From positions 193,806,187-193,870,186 of the forward strand of contig NC_135713.1 in the NCBI RefSeq assembly GCF_964656455.1: a stretch of 64,000 nucleotides of DNA, read 5' to 3'. This document shows, piece by piece, positions 24,321 to 37,400 of this stretch. Position 1 is the first letter of the stretch. Each line of letters begins with the position of its first letter. A model generated the notes under the pieces. It worked only from the letters and a program-made list of their open reading frames with translations, ran no database searches and was not told the DNA's origin. The DNA is from Halichoerus grypus. Lineage: Eukaryota; Chordata; Mammalia; Carnivora; Phocidae. The translations under genes and the position numbers were made by a program.

Positions 24321-24416
24321 TTTGCTGGGGGAAGCGGGCCAGGAACCAGCCCTGGCAGAAGTGTTCCACCAGTTGCACGATCCTCACCGCAACATTCCTT
24401 ATCCAATCCCTTACCG
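24321..24416 (+). CDS. TLK2: TLK2 coding exon 4 in window (96 bp, Ser/Pro-rich linker)
   Basis: The exon encodes 32 residues from [20 protein letters not shown] to [12 protein letters not shown], a Ser/Pro/Gly-rich low-complexity linker with several SP and TSP sites that proline-directed kinases could use. The acceptor is TGTTGGCCAG and the donor is CCG|GTAAGC. It is phase 0 on both sides. The residue after GGS is Gly here; my recollection of human is Ala. Confidence 0.95.
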
Positions 24417-24834
24417 GTAAGCATTCACCTGGAGAAATTTGACACCTGTTGTAGGAGACGAGAAGCCCAGGAACACTCAAGCAGTTTCTCTTCCTAATCA
24501 CCCAAGGGGAATGAGGCATTAAGGAGAAACATTCATAGTATTACCTGTGAACCACTTAGATTCAAGTCTGTATCTATAAATTTATGTTTTACAAGAGCTA
24601 ACCCTGTTTCTCAGTATAATAAGTTATCTCTAAGCCTACAGCTTAGGGTCCTGTCAAGGAAATAATTGCCAGTTCAAATACTAGGTTTTTATCCTTGCCA
24701 AGCTTATATAGTCCTATAATTCTGTTTTTAAAAAAATTTGGTCAGCTCCTGGCATTTGATTGATTTTTCAAGGCTTTCTCAGTGATGTGGTAGAGAAGCT
24801 AATGTTAACACAAATATGAGATAGGTTTGTTTCC

Positions 24835-24958
24835 TTTTTTTTTTTTTTAAGATTTTTTATTTTTAAATAATCTCTACACCCAACGTGGGGCTTGAAGTCC
24901 CAACCCTGAGATCAAGAGTCGCAGGCCCTACCAAATGAGCCAGCCAGCCCCCTCCCCC
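24835..24958 (-). mobile_element. Old SINEC
   Basis: Poly-T, AATAATCTCTACACCCAACG to AATGAGCCAGCCAGC, then a C-rich end. Short-form copy. Confidence 0.82.
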
Positions 24959-25020
24959 TCCCACCCCATTTTCCTTCCATTAAGTGAGAGTTGAGTCCTA
25001 AAAAACATTTTAGCCAGGTT

Positions 25021-25236
25021 AGTGGTTCTCAACTGGGGGTAGTTTTGCCTCTCAGGGGACGTGGGGCAATGTTGGAGTAATTTTTGATCACAACTAGAGG
25101 ATCGAAGGAGGGAGCTGTGGGCATCTAGTAGGCAGAGGCCAGAGATGCTGGTAAACATCTTAAAAGGTATACAACAGGCCTCACAATACAGTTACCTGCT
25201 CCAGATGTCACTGGTGCCAAGGTTGCGCCTCCCTGA
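25021..25236 (+). mobile_element. MER20-like hAT DNA transposon
   Basis: TTAGTGGTTCTCAACTGGGG, GGCATCTAGTAGGCAGAGGC and GGTGCCAAGGTTGCG match the short non-autonomous hAT-Charlie element I know as MER20. The name is from memory; the family type is clearer than the subfamily. Confidence 0.72.
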
Positions 25237-25714
25237 GCTAGCTAGCGCATACGGGATTTTGTGTCTTGGGATAATTTGTTGATACCATACAAGATCTTTG
25301 TACTCAAGAGTATGTTCTGGCCACTGATGCCTCAGGTATTGCTTTGGGATCTTGGAGAAAAGGGGTCTCCCTGAGATCAGTTTCTTTTTAGGAACATTGT
25401 TGGACTCTGCTGCCTCAGCAGAGTTGGGTAATAGTGCTCTTTCCCTAAGTGAGTCTTCTGCGTTAAAGTATTGAGCATGCACTTCTTCCCCTCTTCTGTC
25501 TCATAAAGTCATGCATTCATTAGGATGACTACAATTATTAAAGCACTTAGGAAAATGTATTCAACTTGAAAATTTGGCTATTTTGTCATCCTTGTCATAT
25601 TTAAACATGTTAGAAATATTTGATGTGCAGAACTGTTTGGTTAGATTGAGGTTTTTTTGGTAACTGTCAAGAAGGCTTGTGTCTTTATTTTTCTTAATAT
25701 ATGTTTATTTATAT

Positions 25715-25823
25715 AATTAAAAAAAATTTTTTAAGTAATCTCTACACCCAACGTGGGGCTCAAATTTACGACCCCAGAGATCAAGAGTTCCATGCTCCAC
25801 TGACTGAGCCAGCCAGGCGCCCC
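25715..25823 (-). mobile_element. Old SINEC
   Basis: AAGTAATCTCTACACCCAAC to GAGCCAGCCAGGCGCCCC. The 12-bp duplications TATTTTTCTTAA are at 25685-25696 and 25824-25835, with some tail between the first and the element. Confidence 0.88.
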
Positions 25824-25879
25824 TATTTTTCTTAACTTTAAAACCAGTTAAAGTGTTTAAAATATTCCAACACAAAAAG

Positions 25880-26180
25880 GAAATGTTACCAGCTCCCCCT
25901 CCCCAAACCCCCTTATGCTCCCTGCCAGTTATTAGCCCCCTCCCTGCCATTGAGGACAGGCACTATCCTGACTTCTAATAGCATAGATGTTTTTTTTCTG
26001 TTTTTGTACTTTGTATGAAAGGAATCATACAATATGTAATCTTACCTCTGGCTGCTCTCATTCAACATTTCTTCTATGAGATGCATCCATATTGTATGTT
26101 GTTGTAGATCATTCACTGTCGTTGGTGTGTGGTACAATTTTAATATTTTTATTTAATAACAATATATTTTAATCTTTAAC
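25880..26180 (-). mobile_element. Probable old L1 fragment, antisense
   Basis: AAGGAATCATACAATATGTA and TGAGATGCATCCATATTGTA follow the antisense L1 3'-region theme, with high divergence. Confidence 0.5.
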
Positions 26181-26207
26181 TATATGGTTAATCTGTTGCC
26201 CATCTTC

Positions 26208-26290
26208 TTCCACTAGACTGTTAATCCCTTGAGAGCAGGGACTTTGCTTTGTTGTTTATTGCTGTTTCCATCTCTCAGTATTTATTATAT
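26208..26290 (+). mobile_element. L2 3' fragment
   Basis: CTAGACTGTTAATCCCTTGA, GAGCAGGGACTTTGCTTTGT and TCTCAGTATTTATTATATAA resemble the L2 3' end in sense orientation. Confidence 0.5.
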
Positions 26291-26526
26291 AAAGGTATAC
26301 TTTTTTTTTTTTTCTATTTCTTCGACTTGACATGACGAGATAATATCTTGTTCAATTTTCAATCTCTGACACCCAAAAGAGTGCTTGGCACAAATGGTAG
26401 ACGTTCAGAACTATTGAAAGGAAAAATTGATGGATAAAGAATTACTTTATCTTTTTTTCCCCTAAGTGGTTCTTTTGTATTTTTTGTTGAAAACACAAAA
26501 GGACCTAGACATGAGCCTTTTAATGC

Positions 26527-26690
26527 AGGAGTTTGGTAAACTACAGCCCACAGCTGGCAAGCTAAAAATGACTTTTAGATTTTTCAAGAGTTGTAGAGAC
26601 AAAGAAGAATATATCGCAGACATGATATGTGGCCTAAAAAGCCTGAAATATTTGTCTGGCCCTTCACAAAAAAACGTTTCCAGGAAATCA
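26527..26690 (+). mobile_element. Old DNA transposon fragment
   Basis: GGAGTTTGGTAAACTACAGC at the left and GCCTGAAATATTTGTCTGGC near the right match the common mammalian element with GGCAAACTACGGCCC-type ends. I cannot name the subfamily with certainty. Confidence 0.55.
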
Positions 26691-26799
26691 TTATAAAGTT
26701 AACTCCATGTAATCATTACTTAGGTCAAGAAGTAAAATATTTCCAGTACCCTGGAAACCTGTGTGCTCTTCTGATTATAACTCTCTCCCTCTACCCTGG

Positions 26800-29400
26800 A
26801 AACAACCAACCACTGTTCTAATTTTTGTGATTATAATTTGTTATTTCTTACCATTTGACCATGTATGCATCCCTAAACAAAATAGTTTCATTTTGTCATT
26901 AAGTCAATTTTGTTAATTGTGGCGTTTAATCACAGTGTTTAAATTTTCTATATTCTGATTTTGGGCTGTTTGTTCTAGCAATTACCAAGAGAGGTATATT
27001 CATATCTCTCATGGTTGTGGGAGTTGTTTGTTTCTTCCTGTATTTATATTTTTGCTTTGTGCTTTATTAAGTGACTCTCTTCATTTCTTGTGATACTTTT
27101 TGCTCTAAATGCATTATATCTGATATTCAGTATATCCAAATCATTGTATGGTATAGGTATTTCCATTTTTATACTATGAACTTTTCATTATTATTTCATT
27201 ATGTTTCAATATACCTGAAAAAAAATAGTTGAATTTTTTGTTTTTTTCAGTCAAAATTATTTTTTTAACTTTAGCATTTATTTTATTTACTATATTGGGT
27301 TTAAATATACCATCTTTTAATGTGTTTTCTACTTAACCCTGCATGTTCTCTGTTCCTTTTTCTTTCATTTCTTGCTTTTATTTGGGTCAGGTTTTTTGGG
27401 GGGTGGTGGGAATCATTTCATATTCTCATCCTCCGCTAGTAGCTAGGTCCTATCCTGTGTTTCTCTTAGAAATTACCACATGTATCTTCAGTCTGCCTAG
27501 GTTTGATGTTAATAGTATCTTTATCCTCCTCTCAAAGAAAGAATGATGTCAGGACATTAACTCCATTTACTTGCAGCTAACTTGGTGGTGGTGGTATATG
27601 TTTGTATTTTTTGTTTTTAGCCTCATACAACATTATTTTATGCTGTCAGTGTTCATTTACCTCTTTCTTTGTACTTCTTTCCTTTTTGTATCTTAGACCT
27701 TCCACCTAGGGTCACTTTCCCTCTGCTTGAAGTACTCCTTTAGTATTCTTTTATATGTATCTGCTGGGGAGTTAACTCTCTAGGTTTTTGTTTGTTTAAA
27801 TAACTTTATTTTGCTTTTATCCTTGAAAGATATTTTTTGCTGTGTATATTAGTTTGGCATTTTTATTTCTCTTAACGATTGAATGTATTATTACCATCTT
27901 CTGGCTCCCATTGTTACTATCGAGAAAACAGTTTTCATTTACTTCTTTTTTTTTTTTTTAAAGATTTTATTTATTTATTTGACAGAGAGAGAGAGAGAAC
28001 AAGTAGGCAGAGAGGCAGGCAGAGGGAGGGGGAGAAGCAGGCTCCCCGCCGAGCAGGGAGCCCAACGCGGGGCTCCATCCCAGGACCCTGGGATCATGAC
28101 CTGAGCCGAAGGCAGCCGCCCAACCAACCGAGCCACCCAGGCGCCCCTTTCATTTACTTCTTATTTCTATGAAAGTATCTGTTCTTTTTTTCTCCTGGCT
28201 GCTTTAAAAATCTTTATCCGTGGTGTTCTGTAGTTTCACTATGATGCGTCCTTTTATTTCTCTTGCTTGTGATTTGTTGGGCTTCTTTGTTGGGTCTTGT
28301 ACCAGTTCTGGATAATTATTTAGCCATTGTCTCTTCAGATATTATTTCTGCCCTGTTCTCTTTTTCTTCTTCCTATGAAATTCCAATTAATTGTATGTTA
28401 GACCGTCTCACCTTAATCATCTTGCTTTTTAACATTTTTTTTCTATTTTCTTTTTGTCGCCATTTGCTCCATTCTGGATAGTTTCTTGCCTTCCAGTTCC
28501 AGATTCTCTGTTTTGTTGTATCTAATTTGCTGTTAACTCCACTGAATTCTTAATTTTTGTTATTTTATGTTCCCTGCTGATATTTTCAAGCTTGTCTTCT
28601 CTTATTATTTTTTTGTAACCTGGTAGACCTTGTTTTATAATGTGTATTTGATAATTCTGGCATTTGAAGTTTTTGTGAATCTGTTTGTTGTCTCTTTTAT
28701 GAATCTGTTTGTTTTTCCTAGCTGTTGCTCCAGGCTTTATTTCTTTTATGCTTCGTATTATTTTTTGACTGTGTGCTGTTCATTGTTCCTGAAATATTGT
28801 TTGTGAAATTTCTTTGAGATCTAAGACAAAGATGTATTCCTCCAGGGAAAATTTTTATTTGCTTCTTCCAAGTGCCTAGAGATTTCACCCATCCAGTACT
28901 ACTTTCAGCTACTGAATTTGTGGCTTTTATTTTGTTTGTTTGTTTCATCCACCCATTCAGTATTGATCTGGATTGTGTTAACATTTCTCAGGGGAGCTCC
29001 TGCCTCCTGCATTGCCAAGGCAACTTCCTTGTAGTTCCCTGAGGGTGGAGGAAATTTTTCTTCTGGTTTTCATTTTCCCTGAGAGTGTAACCTTTGGGAA
29101 GCCCTGGAAGCTTGATGTGTGAAGGGTTTCCTGTTGAACCCCTGCCCCCAGTGGACTTTGTTTGGCTAGTGATTATCTGCTTGGCACCATGTGCCCTGGA
29201 AATAGAGATTCAAGATCTGCAGGTACCCTTTGGGCAGATGTGACTTTGGTACTTCATTTATGTGTCTTGTGTTCCTATTTCCCTTAGTTTTGCCCTGGCA
29301 GATCCCTACTATCCCCTATTATCAACTCTTCAGTGCTTTTAGTATCTTTTTTTTCCTATTTTGCCCTATTTTTATGATTATCTTATCCTAGCCTGCTGTA
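26800..29400 (-). mobile_element. Old L1-derived region, antisense
   Basis: TTAGTATTCTTTTATATGTA, TTACCATCTTCTGGCTCCCA, TTTAGCCATTGTCTCTTCAG and TTTTGCCCTATTTTTATGAT belong to the same antisense L1M theme seen at 19086-21240. The borders are unclear. A young SINE lies inside. Confidence 0.55.
27948..28147 (-). mobile_element. SINEC, young
   Basis: Full-length reverse-complement copy; perfect duplications TTTCATTTACTTCTT at 27933-27947 and 28148-28162. Confidence 0.95.
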
Positions 29401-29819
29401 TTTCCAGAAATACTCAAAAATCTTTCGGCCGGCCCTTGGCAAATACTTATTGAGTACATAACAGAATGATTAATTTTAGTATCGCGGCTTCAGAGATACA
29501 ATCTCCCAAGTAGTGCAAATATCGTTGTGACTGGGTATCATGAATGCTCTGGAGCCTGAATTTAAATAATTGCATTTGGTTGGGGTAGGAGTGTTGGTCT
29601 CAAGGAGGTGGATTCTGCTTACAGATTAAAAAACTAAATTCCTTTGTCAGGATTATTTTGGTTAGTTTATTTTACTTTTATTTTCTAAAAGGAAAATGTT
29701 AAGAAGTTTTCCTGATGAAGGGATACATGTTGACTATGAAAGTCCAACTCAGAAGTGGTAAAATAGAAAGTCTCCTCCAGAAGAACTATTATTAAAGAGT
29801 TTACTGGGCATAAACATAC

Positions 29820-31700
29820 ACATGTATGTTCTCATATAATGGATTTTCTCATTTCTGTTGTTTATTTATTTAACCAATATCATGTAAACACTTTTGTGTC
29901 CTATAAATAGTGCTGTAATGAATGTCCTTGTATATATATCTGTACTTAGGCATTTCTTTTCCTTTGGATAAATTTCCGAACTATAATTCCCGAGTCAAAG
30001 AATATGCTTACTTTAAAATGTCATCATTTAATTGCTAGCGGATTATCAGCAGTTTGTGGGTCCCAGTTTCTGCGTACCCTCCTCTAATAGTAAAGCTTAG
30101 CTTTGTAGTCTTTGTCAGTGAGAAGAATACCTTATTTTACCTGCATTTCTTCATTAGTGATATTAAACATCTTAAGTTTAATGGCCTTTTGGATTTCTCT
30201 TTTAATGCTTATTTAGGCTCTTTGCCATTTATTTATTGGAGTATTTGTTTTTTTCTTCCTGATGAGTAGGAACACATTATTTTTTAAGATTGTTAACTCA
30301 TTGTCATTTATATGGTAAAAAAAAAATTTTTGCCTGTTTGAGTTTTATCTTTTAACTTTATGTTGACTTTTGCCATTTGGGTAAAAAAATTTGGAGTCAA
30401 ATTTATCAGTGTTTTTCGTTTATGTCTTAGTGGTTTTGTGTTATTCTAAGATGGTCCTATATGGTTTATATTTTTAATGTCATGCCTAAAAAGTCCTTCA
30501 CCACTAGAAAGTCATAAAAGTATTTGTTTATATTTTCTTGTAATTTTTATGTATAAGGAAGCAGTCTACTTTTCCCTTTTTTCTAATACCTACACAAATA
30601 TCCTACCATCTTTTTAATAAGTTCCCACTAATCTGAAATACACTTTAATCGGAAATTATATATCCGTATTATAGGGGTCTGCTTCTGAGTTTTTTATTCT
30701 GTGCCACTGATTGATGGGTCTGCTCATGTACCAGTATTATACCGATATAGTTATGTTGTTTTGTAGTATGTTTTAATAACTAGTCAGGTTTCCCTGCTAT
30801 TCTTTATCAAAACTTATATTGCTAATCATGACTATTTTTCCAAGTGAACCTCAATTACTGTGTGAAATTCCACAAAAACAACCCCCTAAAAGAAAGCAAG
30901 AGAACCTCTGTGATCGCTACACCACCATAACACTCTCTCCTGCAGAAATAAAAAAAGTGAACAAAAAGCCTTAAGCATTGGCTTTTAGAAAAATTTGACA
31001 TTTATAAAATTTGAATGCAGGAGCATAGTATCATTATGTAGGTCATGTTTTACATCTGTCAGTGAAGCTGTGGTTTTTCTTTATAGGTAACCCCCATATT
31101 TCTTAAGTTCTAAACTTATTTCTATTTTATAGATTTTTAAAAATTTTGAATCTGCTTTTTCTTCCATTACATATTCTGATAATAATAAATTATTTGTATA
31201 TAGGGTAGCTATTGATTTTTGTATGTTTACTTTATATTCAGCCATCTTACCGAACTCTTATTTGTTGTTTTTCAGTTGATTTGCTTAGTTTCCTTTGTGA
31301 ATAGTTATATCATCCAAAAATGACACTTTTTAATCTTTTTAATATTTTCCAGTGTTTATACCTCATTTTCCCACCCTTATCATATTGGCTAAAACTTCTG
31401 TAATAATGTTGAGATGATTGTGATATTAATATGTTATCCCCTGTCTAGTTTTCCTAACTCTGATGAAAGTGTCTCTGGTATGGCACCATTGATTTATGTT
31501 GATTTCTGAAAAAATACTCTGTTGTATTAAAGATGGATAATTTCCAGTGTTTTTTGTTTTTGTTTTTTAAGAGTTGCCCAACAATGCGCAAATCCTTTTT
31601 GACATCTAAAGGGAAGAATCTTGATTCCCCTTCCCCCACCATTAATGTACTGAATTAATCAGTAGATTTGCTAATAATGAACTATTTTCACATGTCTGAA
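29820..31700 (-). mobile_element. Old L1 ORF2 region, antisense
   Basis: GTGCTGTAATGAATGTCCTT, TTTTGGAGTCAAATTTATCA, TCATGTACCAGTATTATACC and TTATATTCAGCCATCTTACC are antisense to L1 ORF2. It is highly diverged and broken. 30840-30990 is not clearly L1. Confidence 0.65.
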
Positions 31701-32405
<705 letters not shown>

Positions 32406-32547
32406 TGATGAAGTTTGAGTAATTATTTTGGTGAAGAGATGATGACGTTTCTAACTATGTGACTTCTAAAGGTAGTGTGGTTTTACTCCGTCTCCCTTGG
32501 TACGAGGGGGCTGAGAGAGACTGCTTTCCTTCAGTCTGAGCACATCA

Positions 32548-32774
32548 GGGGCGCCTGGGTGGCTCAGTCGGTTGGGCGTCTGACTCCGGTTTCGGCTCAG
32601 GTCATGATCTCAGGGTCGTGGGATCGAGCCCCATGTTGGGCTTCGCACTCAGGGCTCAGCCTGCTTGCCCCTCTTTCTCCTCCCTACAGGTGCTCGCTCG
32701 CTCTCTCAGATAAATAAATAAAATCTTTTTTTTTTTTCTTTTTAAAGAAGCAGATAAACCTTTAGAAAAAAAAA
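32548..32774 (+). mobile_element. SINEC 193 bp after a TLK2 exon
   Basis: GGGGCGCCTGGGTGGCTCAG head; perfect 15-bp duplications AGTCTGAGCACATCA at 32533-32547 and 32775-32789. The tail is unusual: AAAATC is followed by a T-run and a 30-base unique piece before the A-run. Confidence 0.93.
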
Positions 32775-32789
32775 AGTCTGAGCACATCA

Positions 32790-33939
32790 AGGGAAAGAAA
32801 ATATGGTTTTAGGTTGACAGAGAAGTAAAGGAAGTACAGAACAAATTCCATTACAGCCGAAGTATGTGTCTAATTAAAAAAAAAATCTCCAAACTCCAGG
32901 CATCACTTATTTGAAGCAGTATTCAGGTCAGTAAAATTTTAGCACGTAGGCAGGCATTCTGTAGCATGTTTGCCAGTCATTTCCCCTCTATGGTATTTGG
33001 GTGACCTGTATGCTTGCTTTTTCTCACCTCTTCACAGTTACTTTTTCCAGGAATATTTGGTTACCCGTTGGCTGCTTTCATCTTGCTTCTTTCTCTCTCC
33101 TTGAAGAACCAAGAATTTGAGTATTATGAAAATTTGACCCCATCTGTATTTGCCAAATTATAATGCAGTTTGACTCAAAAGTTTTTTGTTTCTTGTTTTT
33201 TTTTGGTTTCTGTGCCCAACTATGGATGGTGTAAGCCAAAAGAAAGCCCCATTGCCCTGTTCTTCCATTCAGAGCTTCCATTATGTGCCCTTGCCCATTC
33301 TTCCATTCAGAGCTGACATCACCACTGATCCAAACTCTTTCTCTTCTGCTGGTTCATTTTCTCCACTTACAACCTAAATTTCCTCTTATTTGCTTTGTGG
33401 ACTCTGAGTCATTAATCCACATGCAGTTGTGTATTCAAAAAGGCCATGAGAACAGTGAGTGCCTTAAGGAAAGGAAATAAAAATTATGAAATAATTAGAT
33501 AGGGAGCCATTGTGTACCATTTGGAATACTTTCCTACAGTTACTGCTTTTCCTCAAGAAAGAAATATTACAAGTTTTAAACTTACAGAATTTTTTAATTA
33601 TCAAAAGAATGGAGAGACTTCTTGCGTGAAGGCAGTAAAATTTATCTGTGGGTGGCAAAAGAAACACAACATAAAATGGGAGAATTGACCAGTATAATCC
33701 TGTGGGTGGGCCTCAGCAGTATGCCATAGTTTGTATGAGAATGTCGTGCTTCTCTGTGGTATTGTTCTAGAGAATGTGTCTGTCTGTGTGTATATATAAA
33801 TTACATTGTGTGTTTACTATTCACTGACTATTAAATCATCTTAGATCTAACTTTCTCAGGCAAAACTTGGATAATCAGAGGTTTATTTGTCCTTACGTTC
33901 TTTTATTGCCTTAAAAGCTACCTCCATTTCCCCTGAGGG
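32790..33939. other. TLK2: TLK2 intron, mainly single-copy
   Basis: A local direct repeat TTCTTCCATTCAGAGCT occurs at 33260-33276 and 33299-33315. No further repeats or exons recognised. Confidence 0.45.
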
Positions 33940-34013
33940 GAGTTCCCTTTATTCATTGCACAAATACTTACTGAATGCCCACTATGTGACAGGCATATAA
34001 TTAAGTACACAGG
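33940..34013 (+). mobile_element. L2 fragment
   Basis: TTCATTGCACAAATACTTAC, GAATGCCCACTATGTGACAG and GCATATAATTAAGTACAC resemble the L2 3' end in sense orientation. A SINE truncates it. Confidence 0.6.
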
Positions 34014-34229
34014 AGGGGCGCCTGGGTGGCTCAGTCAGTTAAGTGTCTGCCTTTGGCTCAGGTCATGATCTCGGGGTCCTGGGATTGAGCCCCACATTGG
34101 CCTCCCTGCTCAGCGAGGAGTCTGCTTCTCCCTCAGCCTCTGCCTTTCCCCACCGCTTGTGTTCTCTCTCTTCCTTTCTCTCACTCTCTCTTGCTCTCTC
34201 AAATAAATAAATAAAATGTTTAAGAAAAA
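34014..34229 (+). mobile_element. SINEC
   Basis: GGGGCGCCTGGGTGGCTCAG to AATAAATAAATAAAATG. The flanks AAGTACACAGGA and AAGTACGCAGGA are likely target duplications. Confidence 0.93.
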
Positions 34230-34599
34230 GAAGTACGCAGGATTTTGATCAGCAAAACTCCGTCCCCTAATGTGAGCGAGCCTTCCATAAAAGGTATGGG
34301 CATGCAGGCTTGGGATGGGTGCACATGGATAACCACCTGCTCAGTCCTATCAGCTAGTACACTCAGGCTGTCAGAGGAGTTGCAGATGCTATAGCCAGAT
34401 TGTTCTCATGTAGAAGAGAGATGGCAGAGAATAGTAAGAAAATGAACATGTCCGTAGAAGGAACAGGGAGATAGTATGAAAAGCAAAGGCCTAAATGGTT
34501 TGGTACAGTTCTGAATCTCTTTGCTTCTCTGTAGTTCCAGCCAGGATATAAGCTTAGTAATATAGAGAAAGAAGAAAGCAAAAGAGTTAACATTAATGT

Positions 34600-34985
34600 A
34601 TAAGAAATGCTTTGAATCAATAAAGATAAGCAGTTTCCCAAAAAATAGGCAAAGGCTTTGAGCAGACAGTTTTACAGGGGGGATATAGGACAAATGATGA
34701 ATAACATGAAAAATGCTTAACTTTAGCCATGGAGAAATGCAAAATATAACAAGGTAACACTTTTGACCTATCAAAAGTGTCAAGGATTGTTTCATTTGAT
34801 AATTCTCAGTGTAGGTTATAGTTTAGACACACATGCAAGTTTCATACTGACCCTGAGTTGGTACAGTCACTTGGACAAGTTGGTAATGTAGCTGAGTGTT
34901 AAATTTACATATCCTGGAGTCCAGAAACTGTATTCCCATAAAACTATACAAAGATGTTTATTGTATTGTTTATAATTGCAGAAAT
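34600..34985 (+). mobile_element. Old L1 ORF2 fragment, sense
   Basis: CCCAAAAAATAGGCAAAGGC, AACATGAAAAATGCTTAACT and AAAGATGTTTATTGTATTGT follow sense L1 ORF2. It is diverged with broken frames. Confidence 0.6.
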
Positions 34986-34999
34986 CGGAAGCATTTTCC

Positions 35000-36485
35000 C
35001 TTCACTGGTGTTTCAAAGGAACTTGGAACGAGGGTATCTGTGACCTCCACACTGCTAACCCCAGTGATCATTCTCAGAACTTACTGTCTAGCATGATTCA
35101 TAAGCCACAGTTGATGACTCCCTTCTCCAAGCACATGCTCTTCTCTTGGCTTCCATTCTTTTGGTTCTTCCTCATTTCCCAGACCACTAAACAGTGGAGT
35201 GCCCCTGAGCTCCGTCTTCAGACTTTTGTCTACCTTTATTCTCTATGTAATCTCATTTAGTTTCTTTGCTCTAATTATCACCCATGTGCAGAGCATTTCC
35301 AAGTTTGTATCTCCAGCCCAGAGCCCTGCCCTGAATTCCAAACCTATATAGTCAGTTGGCACTAGTCTTCTCTTTATGTCTTTTTTTTTTTTTTTTTTTA
35401 AGATTTCATTTATTTATTTGACAGAGAGAGCGGGCACACGAGCAGGGAGATCAGCAGAGGGAGAGGGAGAAGCAGGCTCCCCGCTGAACAGAGAGCCCAA
35501 TGTGGGGCTTGATCCCAGGACCCTGGGATCATGACCTGAGCCAAAGGCAGACTCTTAACCAACTGAGCCACCCAGGCACCCCTCTTTATGTCTAATAAGC
35601 ATATCAGATCTAATATGTCCAAAACTGAATTCTTCATTTTGTCCCCTTGCTCTAAACCCATTTCTTCCATAGTCTACCACATCTCAGTAACTGTCAACTC
35701 TCCTTCTAATTGTTTAAAAACCATGGAGTCATTCTTGTCTCTTCTATTTATTTTATATCTCAATTACAAATCCATCAGCAAATCTTCCTGTTGAGAATAT
35801 GTCCAGAATCCTACCGCTTCTAACCCCTTCACTACTACTTGAACTAAACCATGTTCTCCCACTGAAGTTACGGTACTAGCCTCTCAGCTGGATTCTTTTC
35901 TCCAACTTTTGTTTCCTTTTAATTTGTTCTCAACAGATCAGAGTGATGCAGTCATGCCTGCTCAAAGGTGCTGAAAATGGCACATAAAGCCTTGCATGGC
36001 CTGTTTCTCCCCATTGTGCCATCTTTTACTGCCCTCTCCCTTCCCTACTGGATTCCATCTACACTGGCTACCTTGCCTCCTCAAATGCTACCTGGCATGT
36101 TCTCACCTCAGGGCCTTTGCACTTGGTGTTGCCTATGCCTTAACATTCTTCTCCCACATAGTAAGTAACCATGCCCTGTTCCCTCAGTTCTCTAGTCTCT
36201 GCTTCAGTTTACCCTGTTAGAGAGGCATACCCTAACTATACTGTAGAAAAGAGCAACTCCTCCCTGCCCACCCCACACAGTGTCTAGCTCCTGTGTCCTA
36301 CTGTTTCTCCTTAGTCTTATCTCCAGCTGACCTGCTATAATTTACTTCTTTGTCTGACTCCTCCCTACCCCCCCACCCCCATGTAAACTCATCAGGTCAA
36401 GGACTTTGCTTTGTTCACTTTTGTATCTCCAACAGATCTTCTCTAACAGAAACCCGGGGCAATTCTATGTTGCATGAATTGATAA
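35000..36485 (+). mobile_element. Long L2 (LINE-2) copy, sense
   Basis: GGCACATAAAGCCTTGCATG, GGCCTTTGCACTTGGTGTTG, TACCCTGTTAGAGAGGCATA and AGGTCAAGGACTTTGCTTTG follow the L2 ORF end and 3' UTR in order. With about 1.3 kb after removing the SINE, it is the longest ancient LINE copy of this class here. It is not coding. Confidence 0.75.
35382..35581 (-). mobile_element. SINEC inside the L2
   Basis: Reverse-complement copy; perfect 12-bp duplications CTCTTTATGTCT at 35370-35381 and 35582-35593. Confidence 0.95.
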
Positions 36486-36553
36486 GACATCCTTCACGTA
36501 TGTCTAGTGGAATGCTACACAGTTGACAGAAGAAGTGAGATAGGTATATATAG

Positions 36554-36753
36554 TTTTTTTTTTTTAAGGTTTTATTTATTTAAGAGAGAGTGCGTTCCCA
36601 TGAGTGGGGCAGGGCACGTAGAATAAGAGAGTGAGGGAGAAGCAGACTCCCCACCGAGCAGGAAGCCTGATACAGGGCTCAATCCCAGAACCCAGAGATC
36701 ATGACCTAAGCCAAAGGCAGATCCTTAACCAACTGAGCCACCCAGGCGCCCCC
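36554..36753 (-). mobile_element. SINEC
   Basis: Reverse-complement copy; perfect 13-bp duplications TAGGTATATATAG at 36541-36553 and 36754-36766. The right duplication runs into the DNA transposon. Confidence 0.95.
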
Positions 36754-37010
36754 TAGGTATATATAGCTGACCCTTGAACGACACGGGGTTAGGGCACCAA
36801 TACCCCCCATGCAGTCAAAAATCATGCAGTATAATTTTTGACTTCCTAAAACTTAACTCCCAAAACTTTACTAATAGCCTACTGTTGACCAGAAGCCTTA
36901 CTGATAACATAAACAGCTGGTCAACACATATTTTGTATGTTAATTATATTATATATGGTATTCTAAAAGTAAGCTAGAGAAAAAATGTTACTGAGAAAAT
37001 CATAGGAGAG

Positions 37011-37198
37011 GTCACTTTGGGTGGCTCAGTCGGTTAAGTGTCTGCCTTTGGCTCAGGTCATGATCCCAGGGTCCTGGGATCGAGCCCACTATCAGGATCC
37101 CTGCTCATCGGGGTGTCTGCTTCTCCCTCTCCCTCTGCCCCTACCCCCCACTTGTGCTCTCTCTCTCTCTCAAATAAATAAAAATAAAATCTTCAAAA
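37011..37198 (+). mobile_element. SINEC, first of two at one site
   Basis: Head TTTGGGTGGCTCAGTCGG (5' end altered), tail AAATAAATAAAAATAAAATC. AAAATCATAGGAGAG occurs at 36996-37010 and 37199-37213. Confidence 0.92.
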
Positions 37199-37213
37199 AA
37201 AATCATAGGAGAG

Positions 37214-37400
37214 GGGTGCCTGGGTGGCTCAGTCAGTGAAGCGTCTGACTTCAGCTCAAGTCATGATTGCATGGTCTTCGGATTGAGCTCAGCTTCCGTC
37301 TCTGCGCTCAGCTGGGAATCTGCTTGTCCCTGTCCCTCTTGCTCTGCCCCTCCCCCTGCTCATGCTCTCTCTCTTTCAAATAAATAAAATCTTAAAAAAA
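37214..37400 (+). mobile_element. SINEC, second of two at one site
   Basis: Head GGTGCCTGGGTGGCTCAGTC and tail AAATAAATAAAATC. It is followed by a third copy of AAAATCATAGGAGA at 37401-37414. Confidence 0.92.

Noticed and set aside
34406..34795. 129-codon minus-strand frame
   Set aside because: It overlaps a sense L1 fragment and shows no domain or splice context.
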